From Oscillospiraceae bacterium (GTDB taxonomy: Bacteria > Bacillota > Clostridia > Oscillospirales > Oscillospiraceae): a DNA stretch of 56,647 nucleotides. Below are positions 27,177 through 34,738 of this stretch, one piece after another (the first letter of the stretch is position 1; each line of letters starts with the position of its first letter). The translations under genes and the position numbers were made by a program. The stretch spans positions 1 through 56,647 of the forward strand of contig CACYLY010000053.1 in the NCBI GenBank assembly GCA_902775355.1, in the 5' to 3' direction. The notes below the pieces were generated by a model. It was not told the DNA's origin. It saw only the letters and a list, made by a program, of their open reading frames with translations, and did not search any database.

Positions 27177-27205
27177 ATGATAGCGCTATCTTGTCCCTTT
27201 GTCAA
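27177..27205 (-). promoter_or_regulatory. Sigma-A promoter of nrdG-nrdD
   Basis: TTGACA (27200-27205) and TATCAT (27177-27182) on the minus strand are separated by 17 bp. Confidence 0.75.
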
Positions 27206-27213
27206 GGGGTCAG

Positions 27214-27271
27214 ACACAAAATATAGGAAGTTTAACCGAACTGTAACCGGTTTGACCACAAAATATAGTGT
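27214..27271. promoter_or_regulatory. Pair of NrdR-box-like sites
   Basis: ACACAAAATATAGG (27214-27227) and CCACAAAATATAGTGT (27256-27271) resemble NrdR boxes (ACACwATATwGTGT type). The shared ACAAAATATAG cores start 42 bp apart, four helical turns, and lie just upstream of the nrdG promoter. Confidence 0.65.
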
Positions 27272-27300
27272 CAGGCGGGATTTTGTTCCCGCCTGACACC
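27268..27300. promoter_or_regulatory. 13-bp stem inverted repeat overlapping the second NrdR-like box
   Basis: GTGTCAGGCGGGA and TCCCGCCTGACAC face each other across a 5- to 6-nt loop. No T-run follows on either strand, so it is not an obvious terminator. Confidence 0.6.
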
Positions 27301-27382
27301 GTTTGACATTTTACCCGATCCCGCGGCAATTTGCAAGCCTTTTTCGCAAAAAACTTTTTACAAAGCTGGCCCTTCGGGGCGC

Positions 27383-27411
27383 TTGTCCTTCTGTGCATTT
27401 TGTGCTATACT
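27383..27411 (+). promoter_or_regulatory. Sigma-A promoter of glmS
   Basis: TTGTCC (27383-27388) and TATACT (27406-27411) with a 17-bp spacer. The leader to the start codon is only about 32 nt, too short for a glmS ribozyme. Confidence 0.75.
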
Positions 27412-27449
27412 TTGAAACTACACCACAAAATGAGGGAGCGTGTCCAACT

Positions 27450-29288
27450 ATGTGCGGTATTGTAGGCTATGTGGGAAAGGATCAGGCCGGGCCCATCCTG
27501 CTGGACGGGCTGGAGCGCCTGGAGTACCGGGGCTATGACTCGGCGGGCATCGCCGTGCTGTCTCCGGAGAAGGGGCTGCAGGTCAAAAAGGCCAAGGGCC
27601 GGCTGAAGGTCCTCAGCGCCCTGGTGGACGAGGGCCGGGCCGTGGACGGCGCCATCGGCATCGGTCACACCCGCTGGGCCACCCACGGGCAGCCCAACGA
27701 CGTGAACTCCCATCCCCATCTGAGCCAGGACAGCCGTATCGCGGTGGTCCACAACGGCATCATTGAAAACTATGTGGAGATCAAGGAGTATCTGCTCGGC
27801 AAGGGCATCGTCTTCCGCTCGGAGACGGACACCGAGGTGGTGGCCCAGCTGCTAGCCTACCACTACCGGAAGACCGGGGATCTGATGACCGCGGTCTATC
27901 GGGTGCTGCACCGGATCGAGGGAGCCTACGCCCTGGGCATCCTCTGTGCCGACATGCCGGACGCTTTTATCGCCGTGCGCAAGGACGCGCCGCTGCTGCT
28001 GGGCTACGGCCAGGGCTGCAGCTTCATCGCCTCGGACGTGACGGCTATCATCAAGCACACCCGGGAGGTCTCCTATATGGAGGACGGGGAGGTGGCCGTG
28101 GTAAAGGCCGACGGGATCCGGGTCTACGACTCCCTGGGTCAGCCGGTGGAGAAGGAGCACTGCACCATCGACTGGGACGTGAGCGCCGCGGAAAAGGGGG
28201 GCTACGCCCACTTCATGTTCAAGGAGATCATGGAGCAGCCCGAGGCCGTGCGCAAGACCGTCCATCCCCGGCTGAAGGACCGCCGGGTGGTCTTCGACGA
28301 GCTGAAGATGACCCCGGACGAGATCCGGGCCCTGCAGCGCATCGTCATCGTAGCCTGCGGCTCCAGCTACCACGTGGGCATGGTGGGCAAGTACAACCTG
28401 GAGCGGCTGCTGCGCCGCCCGGTGGAGACCATGCTGGCCTCGGAGTTCCGCTACTGCGACCCGCTGGTGGACGACAAGACCCTGGTCATCGTCATCAGCC
28501 AGTCCGGCGAGACTCTGGACACCATGGCCGCCCTGCGCCAGGCCAAGAGCATGGGCGCCCGTATCCTCTCCATCGTGAACGTGGTGGGCTCCTCCATCGC
28601 CCGGGAGTCCGACGAGGTGCTCTACACCTGGGCCGGCCCCGAGATCGCCGTGGCCACCACCAAGGCCTACAGCACCCAGCTGGTGCTGCTGGACATGCTG
28701 GGCCTCTATTTCGCGGATATTCTGGGCAGCATCACGCCGGAGGACTACGAGGGCATCATCGAGGAACTCCAGGCCCTGCCCGCCAAGATGGAGGAGGTGC
28801 TGGAGAACACCGAAAAGATCAAGTATCTGGCCTCCGTGTGCTTCAACCACAATTCCATCTTCTTCATCGGCCGCAATCTGGACTACGCCCTGGGCCTGGA
28901 GGGCAGCCTCAAGCTCAAGGAGATCTCCTACATCCATTGCGAGGCCTACGCGGCGGGCGAGCTGAAGCACGGCACCATCTCCCTGATCGAGGACGGGACC
29001 CTGGTGGTGGCCCTGTGCACCTACACGCCGCTGTTTGACAAGAGCGTCTCCAACATCGTGGAGGTCAAGGCCCGGGGGGCGGACGTGCTGGCCCTGACGG
29101 ACGACAGCCACGCGGAGGAGCTGAGAAAGACCGTGGACAACGTGCTGAGCATCCCGGACACCCACACCATTTTCAAGCCCTCTCTGGGCGTGATCCCCCT
29201 GCAGATCTTCTCCTATTACATGGCCCTGCAGCGGGGCTGCGACATCGACAAGCCCCGGAACCTGGCAAAATCCGTCACCGTGGAGTGA
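27450..29288 (+). CDS. glmS: Glutamine--fructose-6-phosphate aminotransferase (isomerizing)
   Basis: GlmS makes glucosamine 6-phosphate from fructose 6-phosphate and glutamine, the entry to peptidoglycan amino sugars. The mature protein begins MCGIVGYVG, with Cys2 as the glutaminase nucleophile after Met removal; this fixes the start at 27450 and excludes an upstream in-frame extension. HTRWATHGQP and VHNGIIENY mark the glutaminase domain, and two SIS domains follow (VACGSSYHVG, ISQSGETLDT, FFIGRNLDYALGLEGSLK). The end KSVTVE is the family standard. The 612-residue length is normal and the gene is intact. Confidence 0.95.
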   Translation: MCGIVGYVGKDQAGPILLDGLERLEYRGYDSAGIAVLSPEKGLQVKKAKGRLKVLSALVDEGRAVDGAIGIGHTRWATHGQPNDVNSHPHLSQDSRIAVVHNGIIENYVEIKEYLLGKGIVFRSETDTEVVAQLLAYHYRKTGDLMTAVYRVLHRIEGAYALGILCADMPDAFIAVRKDAPLLLGYGQGCSFIASDVTAIIKHTREVSYMEDGEVAVVKADGIRVYDSLGQPVEKEHCTIDWDVSAAEKGGYAHFMFKEIMEQPEAVRKTVHPRLKDRRVVFDELKMTPDEIRALQRIVIVACGSSYHVGMVGKYNLERLLRRPVETMLASEFRYCDPLVDDKTLVIVISQSGETLDTMAALRQAKSMGARILSIVNVVGSSIARESDEVLYTWAGPEIAVATTKAYSTQLVLLDMLGLYFADILGSITPEDYEGIIEELQALPAKMEEVLENTEKIKYLASVCFNHNSIFFIGRNLDYALGLEGSLKLKEISYIHCEAYAAGELKHGTISLIEDGTLVVALCTYTPLFDKSVSNIVEVKARGADVLALTDDSHAEELRKTVDNVLSIPDTHTIFKPSLGVIPLQIFSYYMALQRGCDIDKPRNLAKSVTVE

Positions 29289-29332
29289 AGCCCGCTCTTT
29301 TCGCGGCTCGGAAAACCCGCGGAGAAAAAGTG

Positions 29333-29362
29333 TAGACAACAGACGCCCCGGCGGAGTATAAT
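29333..29362 (+). promoter_or_regulatory. Promoter of the small lipoprotein genes
   Basis: TAGACA (29333-29338) and TATAAT (29357-29362) with an 18-bp spacer. Confidence 0.65.
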
Positions 29363-29465
29363 GAAAAAAACCGCAGTGCGCAGCGGCCGCCTGCCCCCGG
29401 CGTTTCGGGAACAGCACGACCCGCGCGGACCTCTGCGAGAGCGGAAAAAAATGGAGGGAACAGAA

Positions 29466-29801
29466 ATGAAAAAGATCCTTGCACTGACCCTGGTCCTGGT
29501 AATGGTCCTCGCTCTGTGCGCCTGCGGCGACGGCAGCAAGATGGCCGGCACCTGGGAGCTCACCGCCATGACCAGCGACGGCGAAGACTACTACGCTACC
29601 CTGAAGGAATACGGCATCACCGTCGTTCTGCAGCTCAACGAGGACGGCACCGGCTACCTGGACGTCGGCGGTGAGAAAGAGGACATCACCTGGAGCGGCA
29701 GCAGCATCACCATCGACGGGGAGAGAGAGATTGTCAAGCTCAACGGCGATACCCTGACCATCGAGGAGACCGACGCGGTCATGACCTTCACCCGCAAGTA
29801 A
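29466..29801 (+). CDS. Small lipoprotein with lipocalin-like domain
   Basis: The ATG at 29466 is preceded by GGAGG at 7 bp. The 111-residue protein has a lipoprotein signal peptide (MKKILALTLVLVMVLALCAC, lipobox LCAC) and a short beta domain beginning MAGTWELTAMTSDGEDYY, with DEDGTGYLD-like and LNGDTLTIEETDAVMTFTRK elements. It is a paralogue of the next gene (29901). No enzymatic residues are evident; a ligand-binding or envelope-stress role is only a guess. A terminator follows directly. Confidence 0.8.
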   Translation: MKKILALTLVLVMVLALCACGDGSKMAGTWELTAMTSDGEDYYATLKEYGITVVLQLNEDGTGYLDVGGEKEDITWSGSSITIDGEREIVKLNGDTLTIEETDAVMTFTRK

Positions 29802-29815
29802 GCCCATGATCCCCC

Positions 29816-29857
29816 ACGGATCCAGAGACGTTCCCGCTCTCTGGATCCGTTTTTTGT
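29816..29857 (+). terminator. Rho-independent terminator
   Basis: ACGGATCCAGAGA and TCTCTGGATCCGT form the stem, followed by TTTTTG. Confidence 0.85.
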
Positions 29858-29900
29858 CGGGACCGGCGGGCCCCTGCCCGTACACCAAGGAGGAAACGAT

Positions 29901-30230
29901 ATGAAAAAGCTCACCGTCCTGCTGCTCATCCTGGCTCTCGCCCTGAGCCTGTGCGCCTGCGGGAAAAGCGCCGCCGGCACCTGGGTGCTCACCGGCTTTA
30001 TCAGCGAAGGGGAGGATTATTCCCAGCAGATCAAGGACAGCGGCCTCAGCATCCTGCTGCAGATGGACGAGGACGGCACCGGCTATCTGGACTACGGAGA
30101 CCACCGGGAGACCTTCACCTGGGACCGGGAGGGCCTCATGATGGACACGGTCAAGCTGCTCTACACCCTCCGGGGCGACACGCTGAGCATCGGCATCAAC
30201 GACCAGAAGATGACCTTCACCCGCCGCTGA
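29901..30230 (+). CDS. Small lipoprotein with lipocalin-like domain, paralogue
   Basis: The 109-residue protein has signal peptide MKKLTVLLLILALALSLCAC with lipobox LCAC, then AAGTWVLTGFISEGEDYSQQ and MDEDGTGYLDYGDHRETFTW and ends LSIGINDQKMTFTRR. The match to the protein at 29466 along its whole length shows a tandem duplication. AAGGAGGAA lies 7 bp before the ATG. No separate promoter is visible, so expression may come from read-through. Confidence 0.8.
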   Translation: MKKLTVLLLILALALSLCACGKSAAGTWVLTGFISEGEDYSQQIKDSGLSILLQMDEDGTGYLDYGDHRETFTWDREGLMMDTVKLLYTLRGDTLSIGINDQKMTFTRR

Positions 30231-30264
30231 GCCCGAGACGGGGCTTCCGCGGCGGCAAAACGCG

Positions 30265-30293
30265 TTGACAAGCCGCGGAAAAGCCCATATAAT
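30265..30293 (+). promoter_or_regulatory. Consensus sigma-A promoter
   Basis: TTGACA (30265-30270), 17 bp, TATAAT (30288-30293), upstream of the zinc-ribbon/TPR gene. Confidence 0.85.
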
Positions 30294-30323
30294 ATAGAAA
30301 AACACAGAAACGGAGTTGATTGC

Positions 30324-31364
30324 ATGATTTGTCCCAACTGCGGCAAGCAGCTGCCCGATTTTTCCCGCTTTTGCGATGACTGCGGCGCTCCCCTCGGCGC
30401 TGCGCCCCAGGCCGCGGCCCCGGCTTATGCCGCCGCGCCTTCCCCGGCTCCCGTGAGCCCCGCCCCGAAAAAGAAGAACCGCTGGCTGCTTCCCGTGATC
30501 CTGGCCGTGGTGCTCCTGGCCGCCGCGGCGGTCTTCCTGCTCTGGTTCTTCGGAGACGGCAGGGCCTACAATCAGGCCCAGGCCCTCTACGAGAAGGGAG
30601 AGTACACCCAGGCGGAAAACGCCTTCCGCAGCCTGGGCGATTACAAGGACAGCGCTGACCGGGTGAACGACTGCCGGTACCGGCAGGCCCTGGCGGCCTA
30701 TGACAAGGGCAACTACGCCCTGGCGAAGGCCCAGTTCGAGTCTCTCGGCGCGTATAAGGACAGCGCGGAGCAGGTCAAGGCCTGCCGCTACCAGCTGGCT
30801 CTCCAGGCCTTTGACAAGGGAGATACCGAGGCTGCGGCGGAAGCGTTCGAGGCCCTGGGCGATTACAAGGACAGCGCGGACTGGCTGCTCAAATGCCGGC
30901 CCTCCACCCCCGCGGGCACCTGGTATGCCCAGATCAATCTGGCCGAAGTCGCCGGCGACGAGCTGGGCGAGCTGGCCGCTTATCTGGGAGACGCCAATGT
31001 GGACCTGATCCTGGAGCTGAAAGATGACAACAGCTTTACCCTGCAGATGGACGGCACCGCGCTGCTGCCCGTTCTGAAGGACGCTTTCCGCGCCTACCTG
31101 AACGACATGCTCAGCTCGATGGGCATGACTGCCGACGACTATGAGGCCGCGGCCGGCCAGTCTCTGGACGTGCTGATCGATGAAGCCCTGGCCGAGCTGG
31201 ACATCAGCGACCTGAACAAGTCCGTCACCGGCACCTATACCGAAGCGGACGGCAGCCTGACCCTGTCCCCGCTGCTCGGCACGCCCCTTCGCGGCAGCTG
31301 GGAGGGCGATTCTCTGACTCTCAACGACGACGATATCGGCCTCATCCGCTTCACCCGCCGCTGA
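30324..31364 (+). CDS. Zinc-ribbon membrane protein with TPR-like repeats and lipocalin-like end
   Basis: Residues 3-22 form a zinc ribbon (CPNCGKQLPDFSRFCDDCG), followed by an Ala/Pro linker and one membrane helix at about 54-74. Three TPR-like repeats of about 37 residues follow, each ending in the DYKDSAD/AYKDSAE motif and centred on Y-x-x-A-x-x-x-x-x-x-G-x-x-x-x-A. The last 145 residues resemble the lipocalin-like domain of the neighbouring lipoproteins (AGTWYAQINLAE start, IGLIRFTRR end). The plan parallels the protein at 17613: cytoplasmic ribbon, external sensor-like part. Function unknown. Confidence 0.8.
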   Translation: MICPNCGKQLPDFSRFCDDCGAPLGAAPQAAAPAYAAAPSPAPVSPAPKKKNRWLLPVILAVVLLAAAAVFLLWFFGDGRAYNQAQALYEKGEYTQAENAFRSLGDYKDSADRVNDCRYRQALAAYDKGNYALAKAQFESLGAYKDSAEQVKACRYQLALQAFDKGDTEAAAEAFEALGDYKDSADWLLKCRPSTPAGTWYAQINLAEVAGDELGELAAYLGDANVDLILELKDDNSFTLQMDGTALLPVLKDAFRAYLNDMLSSMGMTADDYEAAAGQSLDVLIDEALAELDISDLNKSVTGTYTEADGSLTLSPLLGTPLRGSWEGDSLTLNDDDIGLIRFTRR

Positions 31365-31380
31365 ACCCGACAGAAACCGA

Positions 31381-31412
31381 ACCGGCAGCCCCGAGGGGGC
31401 TGCCGGTTTCCT
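31381..31412 (+). terminator. Hairpin terminator
   Basis: AACCGGCAGCCCC and GGGGCTGCCGGTT stem just past the stop; the T-run is short. Confidence 0.7.
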
Positions 31413-31421
31413 ATGCAGGAA

Positions 31422-31537
31422 AAGCCGGTTCTTGTCATCTTGAACGGAGGCAAAGCCGGTTCTTGTCATCTTGAGCGGAGGCGAAGCCGGTTCTTGTCAT
31501 CTTGAGCGGAGGCGAAGCCGGAGTCGAAAGATCTTTA
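31422..31537. repeat. Three tandem 31-bp repeats of the TCATCTTGAGCGGAG element
   Basis: Units of 31 bp (AAGCCGGTTCTTGTCATCTT...) occupy 31422-31452, 31453-31483 and 31484-31514, followed by a terminal GAAGCCGGAGTCGAAAGATCTTT. It is a tandem version of the element found singly at 45831 and as a palindrome at 16047. Confidence 0.85.
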
Positions 31538-31573
31538 ACACCCGGGCTTTTTCCCTCGGGCAACCGTCCGGTC

Positions 31574-31642
31574 AAAAAAATCGCCGACACTGACAATCCG
31601 CCCCGCCGATCTTCGGATCGGCGGGGCGGATTGTCAGTGTCG
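31574..31642 (-). terminator. Terminator of the acyl-CoA ligase operon
   Basis: A perfect stem of about 27 bp closed by a TTCG tetraloop (31585-31642) is followed on the minus strand by a run of seven T. Confidence 0.85.
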
Positions 31643-31651
31643 AGAGTCTGA

Positions 31652-33418
31652 TCAGCCGGCAGCTTTCATCTTCGCCAGCTCTTCCTCCTCCAGCACCCGG
31701 TAGGCCACCTTGCCCACCAGGGTCTTGGGCATGTCCTCCCGGAACTCGATGTCATAGGGCATGGCGTACTTGGCGATGTTCTTCCGGCAGTAGGCCAGCA
31801 GCTCCTTCCTGGTCTCCTCGTTGGCGGGGACGTTGGCCGCCAGCTTCACGAAGGCCTTGACCTTCTGCATTTTGTAGGAGTCGGGCACGCCAATGACGCA
31901 GCTCATCTGCACCTTCTCGTGGGCGTCCAGGATGTTCTCGATCTGGGCGGGGTACACGTTGTAGCCCGAGGAGACGATCATCCGCTTGGCCCGGCCCTTG
32001 AAGAAGATGAAGCCTTCCTCGTCCATGATGCCAAGGTCCCCGGTGTAGACCCAGGTGAGACCGTCGGCGTGATGCCGCAGGGTCTGGGCGGTCTCTTCGG
32101 GGTGCTTCATGTACTCCTTCATCACCGTGGGTCCCGCCAGAAGGATCTCGCCCTCCTGGCCATAGGGCAGCTCCCTGTCGGTGCCGGGCTCCACGATCTT
32201 CATGTACACGTCGGAGAAGGGGATGCCGATGCTGCCCTCCTTGGCCTTGGTCAGGGGCGTCAGGCAGCAGGCGGTGACGGTCTCGGTGGTGCCGTAGCCC
32301 TCCCGGACCTGGATGGAGGCGCCGTGCTCGGCCAGGAACTTGTCAAACTTCTTCTTCAGCTCGATGCTGAGACTGTCACCCCCGGAAAAGACGCCCTTCA
32401 GGCAGCTCAGATCCGCGCCCTCCATGGTGTCCAGCCGCAGCAGGGCCTCATAGAGCGTGGGCACGCCGGCGATGAAGTTGCAGCGGAATTTCAGCAGGTC
32501 CTTGGCGTAGGTCTTGGCGGTGAACTGGGGGATCAGCACGCAGCAGCCCCCCTGGGAGAGCATGGTGTGCACGCAGACGCCCAGGCCGAAGCCGTGGAAC
32601 AGGGGCATGGCGGCCAGCATCTTGTCCCCGGCGGAGAAAATGGGGTTGGCGGCCACGACCTGCTGGCCCAGGGCGTTGAAATTCAGGTTGGTGAGCACGA
32701 TGCCCTTGGTGGTGCCGGTGGTGCCGCCGGAGTAGAGGATCACGGCGGGGTCCTCCCCCGTCCGCTTCACGGCGTAGTCGCCGGTCCAGGCCTCGCCCCC
32801 GGCCAGAAAGTCCTTCCACAGGATCACGTTTGGCGCGTGCTTCGGTACCCGGGGGATGAACTGGGGCTTCGTGTGCTTTTTGATGCCCTTGACGATGGGG
32901 TCGATGAAATTCTTCACCGCCAGGCCCAGCTTCAGCGCGGGCGAGAGCACGTCGGCGATGTTGGCGATGACCAGGTGCTTGACCCCGGTGTTGGGCAGGA
33001 CCTTGGCGAACTTCTGATAGAACATGTTCAGGGTGATGGCCGTCTCGCTCTCGGACTCGTTGAGATAGAACTCGATCTCCTTCTCGGCGGAGAGGGGGTG
33101 GATCATGTTGGCGATGGCGCCGATGCGGTTCACGCCGTAGAACAGATAGATGGCCTGGGGGCAGTTGGGCATGGCGATGGTGACCTTGTCCCCTTCCCGG
33201 ATGCCCAGCGCCTTCAGGGCTTTGGCGCAGCGCTCGATCTGGCGCACCATTTCCGGGTAGAGGGTGGGACTGCCCTGAAAGGTAAAGGCGATGTTTTCCG
33301 GATATTTCTCAGAAACGATTTTGACCGCGTCGAACATGGAGCCCTGAAAATAGTCCAGATGCATGGGCACCTCGCCCATCCAGGGCTCCCAGGGAGTTTT
33401 GGCGGTGATCTTCTCCAT
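31652..33418 (-). CDS. AMP-forming acyl-CoA ligase (long-chain fatty acid type)
   Basis: The 588-residue protein has the adenylate-forming signature YSGGTTGTTKG, the GYGTTETV motif, YTGDLGIMDEEG, and the C-terminal catalytic Lys region PKTLVGKVAYR. It activates a carboxylic acid with ATP and CoA; overall it resembles long-chain fatty acyl-CoA ligases of Clostridia. AAGGAG lies 8 bp before the ATG. It follows an acyltransferase-like gene by 12 bp, so the two probably act on the same acyl group. Confidence 0.88.
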   Translation of the reverse strand: MEKITAKTPWEPWMGEVPMHLDYFQGSMFDAVKIVSEKYPENIAFTFQGSPTLYPEMVRQIERCAKALKALGIREGDKVTIAMPNCPQAIYLFYGVNRIGAIANMIHPLSAEKEIEFYLNESESETAITLNMFYQKFAKVLPNTGVKHLVIANIADVLSPALKLGLAVKNFIDPIVKGIKKHTKPQFIPRVPKHAPNVILWKDFLAGGEAWTGDYAVKRTGEDPAVILYSGGTTGTTKGIVLTNLNFNALGQQVVAANPIFSAGDKMLAAMPLFHGFGLGVCVHTMLSQGGCCVLIPQFTAKTYAKDLLKFRCNFIAGVPTLYEALLRLDTMEGADLSCLKGVFSGGDSLSIELKKKFDKFLAEHGASIQVREGYGTTETVTACCLTPLTKAKEGSIGIPFSDVYMKIVEPGTDRELPYGQEGEILLAGPTVMKEYMKHPEETAQTLRHHADGLTWVYTGDLGIMDEEGFIFFKGRAKRMIVSSGYNVYPAQIENILDAHEKVQMSCVIGVPDSYKMQKVKAFVKLAANVPANEETRKELLAYCRKNIAKYAMPYDIEFREDMPKTLVGKVAYRVLEEEELAKMKAAG

Positions 33419-33430
33419 GACAGTAACTCC

Positions 33431-34321
33431 TTACTTGTAATCAAAGCCGCTGGGCTCGCCCAGGGGGCGGTCCAGAAGCTCGGGATGCTCGCAGATGTGC
33501 TTGACCAGTTTGAGGCTCCGGACGAAGTAGAAGCCGTCGGCAATGCGCTCGTCCAGAGTGGCGCCGATATCCACCACGTCCCGGATCTGCTTTGTGCCGT
33601 CGGGCATGAGGCGCTCCTCCTTGCGGATGGTGCCGATGGCGATCATCATGCTGTTGGAGCCGTAATTGTTCAGGTGGTGATACACCGCCGGGCCCTTGAT
33701 GCTGCCCAGATTGGTCATGAAAACGCTGGCGTAGTTGGGGTCCCCGTCGGTGAGGGCCTTGGGATTCACGCCCCAGAAGTCCATCCTGCGGATGATGTGG
33801 ATCACGAACATCAGCAGCAGCCGGGGGATCTTGGCAAAGCCGTCCACGGTGGCGTCGATGCCGCCGGTGGAGTGCTCGCTCTTCTTGGTCTCCTTCACCT
33901 GGCCGGCAATGCGATAGCTGAGACTGTCCAGGGTGTCCTCATCCGTGGGGGTAAAGAACATCAGAGCCTCCTCGGCGTGGTCGGTGAAGCGGCGCTTGGC
34001 CACGAAGGCCAGGCTGATCTCAAAGCGCTCGTAGAGCCGCCGGCCCTGGATGAAGCGGTTCATCTTGGGCCGCTCCTTCACCATGCGGGCCACGGCCATC
34101 AGCAGGCAGTGGAACAGCGTGGTCCTGTAATCCGGATGCCCGGCGTTTTTCTGCTCGCAGTAGCGCAGGATCTCCGTCACGTCGAAGGTGTCGTTCATAA
34201 AGACCTCGGCGTCGGTGCGCTTGTCCATGATATGCATCATGATGGTGGTCAGACCAGGCACGTCCCGGACCCACCAGGCGTCCCGCCGGTCTCCGAAGCG
34301 TCTCTTTCTCTTTTCTCCCAT
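33431..34321 (-). CDS. E2/CAT-like acyltransferase-domain protein lacking the catalytic His
   Basis: The start at 34321 (MGEKRKRRFGDRRDAWW) is set by GAGGAGG upstream, replacing a start 12 codons earlier. The 296-residue protein matches the catalytic domain of 2-oxoacid dehydrogenase acyltransferases without a lipoyl domain. The expected HxxxDG active site reads LDERIADG, so the general-base His is replaced by Glu and acyl transfer by the classic mechanism is doubtful. It is the first gene of an operon with the acyl-CoA ligase. A role in binding or handing on an acyl group is an inference. Confidence 0.7.
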   Translation of the reverse strand: MGEKRKRRFGDRRDAWWVRDVPGLTTIMMHIMDKRTDAEVFMNDTFDVTEILRYCEQKNAGHPDYRTTLFHCLLMAVARMVKERPKMNRFIQGRRLYERFEISLAFVAKRRFTDHAEEALMFFTPTDEDTLDSLSYRIAGQVKETKKSEHSTGGIDATVDGFAKIPRLLLMFVIHIIRRMDFWGVNPKALTDGDPNYASVFMTNLGSIKGPAVYHHLNNYGSNSMMIAIGTIRKEERLMPDGTKQIRDVVDIGATLDERIADGFYFVRSLKLVKHICEHPELLDRPLGEPSGFDYK

Positions 34322-34738
34322 CGTGGCTCCTCCTCGTTGCAGCATAGGGGCTTCCAAAACCGTATTGTACCGTATCCGGCAGGAAATTACAAGTTTTTTA
34401 ACTAATGTTGTGCAGAAATTTTGCGCCGAGGCGGGAAGGGCCTTTCGTGCGGCCCGCAGACAAGGCGTGGGCGCGGGTCGGCGGGAGGGGCAAGCCCCTC
34501 CCCTGCGGCGCGGGGCGGGCGGCGGCGGGCCGCGTAGGGCGCGATGCCCTCATCGCGCCGCAGATCACACACACGTGCGCAGCGGCGGGCGCGTCTCTGC
34601 CTCTCTCTCCAGCCGTTCAATCCTGCAAAAATGGGAACTTCCGAAAAAGTTCCCATTTTTGCTTTCAAGCCGTCGACACTTTGTCGAAAGCTTGAGCTCC
34701 CCCGGTCCGAAGACCGGGGGAGCCGATTCAGCTCTATG
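34322..34738. repeat. Intergenic region with palindromic repeats and terminators
   Basis: No gene is supported here. GGGAGGGGCAAGCCCCTCCC lies at about 34482-34502, and the GTAGGGCGCGATGCCC/CATCGCGCCGCAG unit at 34533-34562. Two hairpins face the end of dnaJ: AAAAATGGGAACTT..AAGTTCCCATTTTT (34628-34661) and GCTCCCCCGGTC-CGAA-GACCGGGGGAGC (34693-34721). Confidence 0.75.

Noticed and set aside
27412-27449. glmS ribozyme
   Set aside because: The leader between promoter and start codon is only about 32-38 nt and does not contain the ribozyme core.
27852-31469. 1205-codon open frame on the minus strand over glmS and following genes
   Set aside because: It is antisense to several well-supported genes and low in complexity; long shadow frames are expected at this G+C content. 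The same holds for the 1066-codon frame at 46509-49709.
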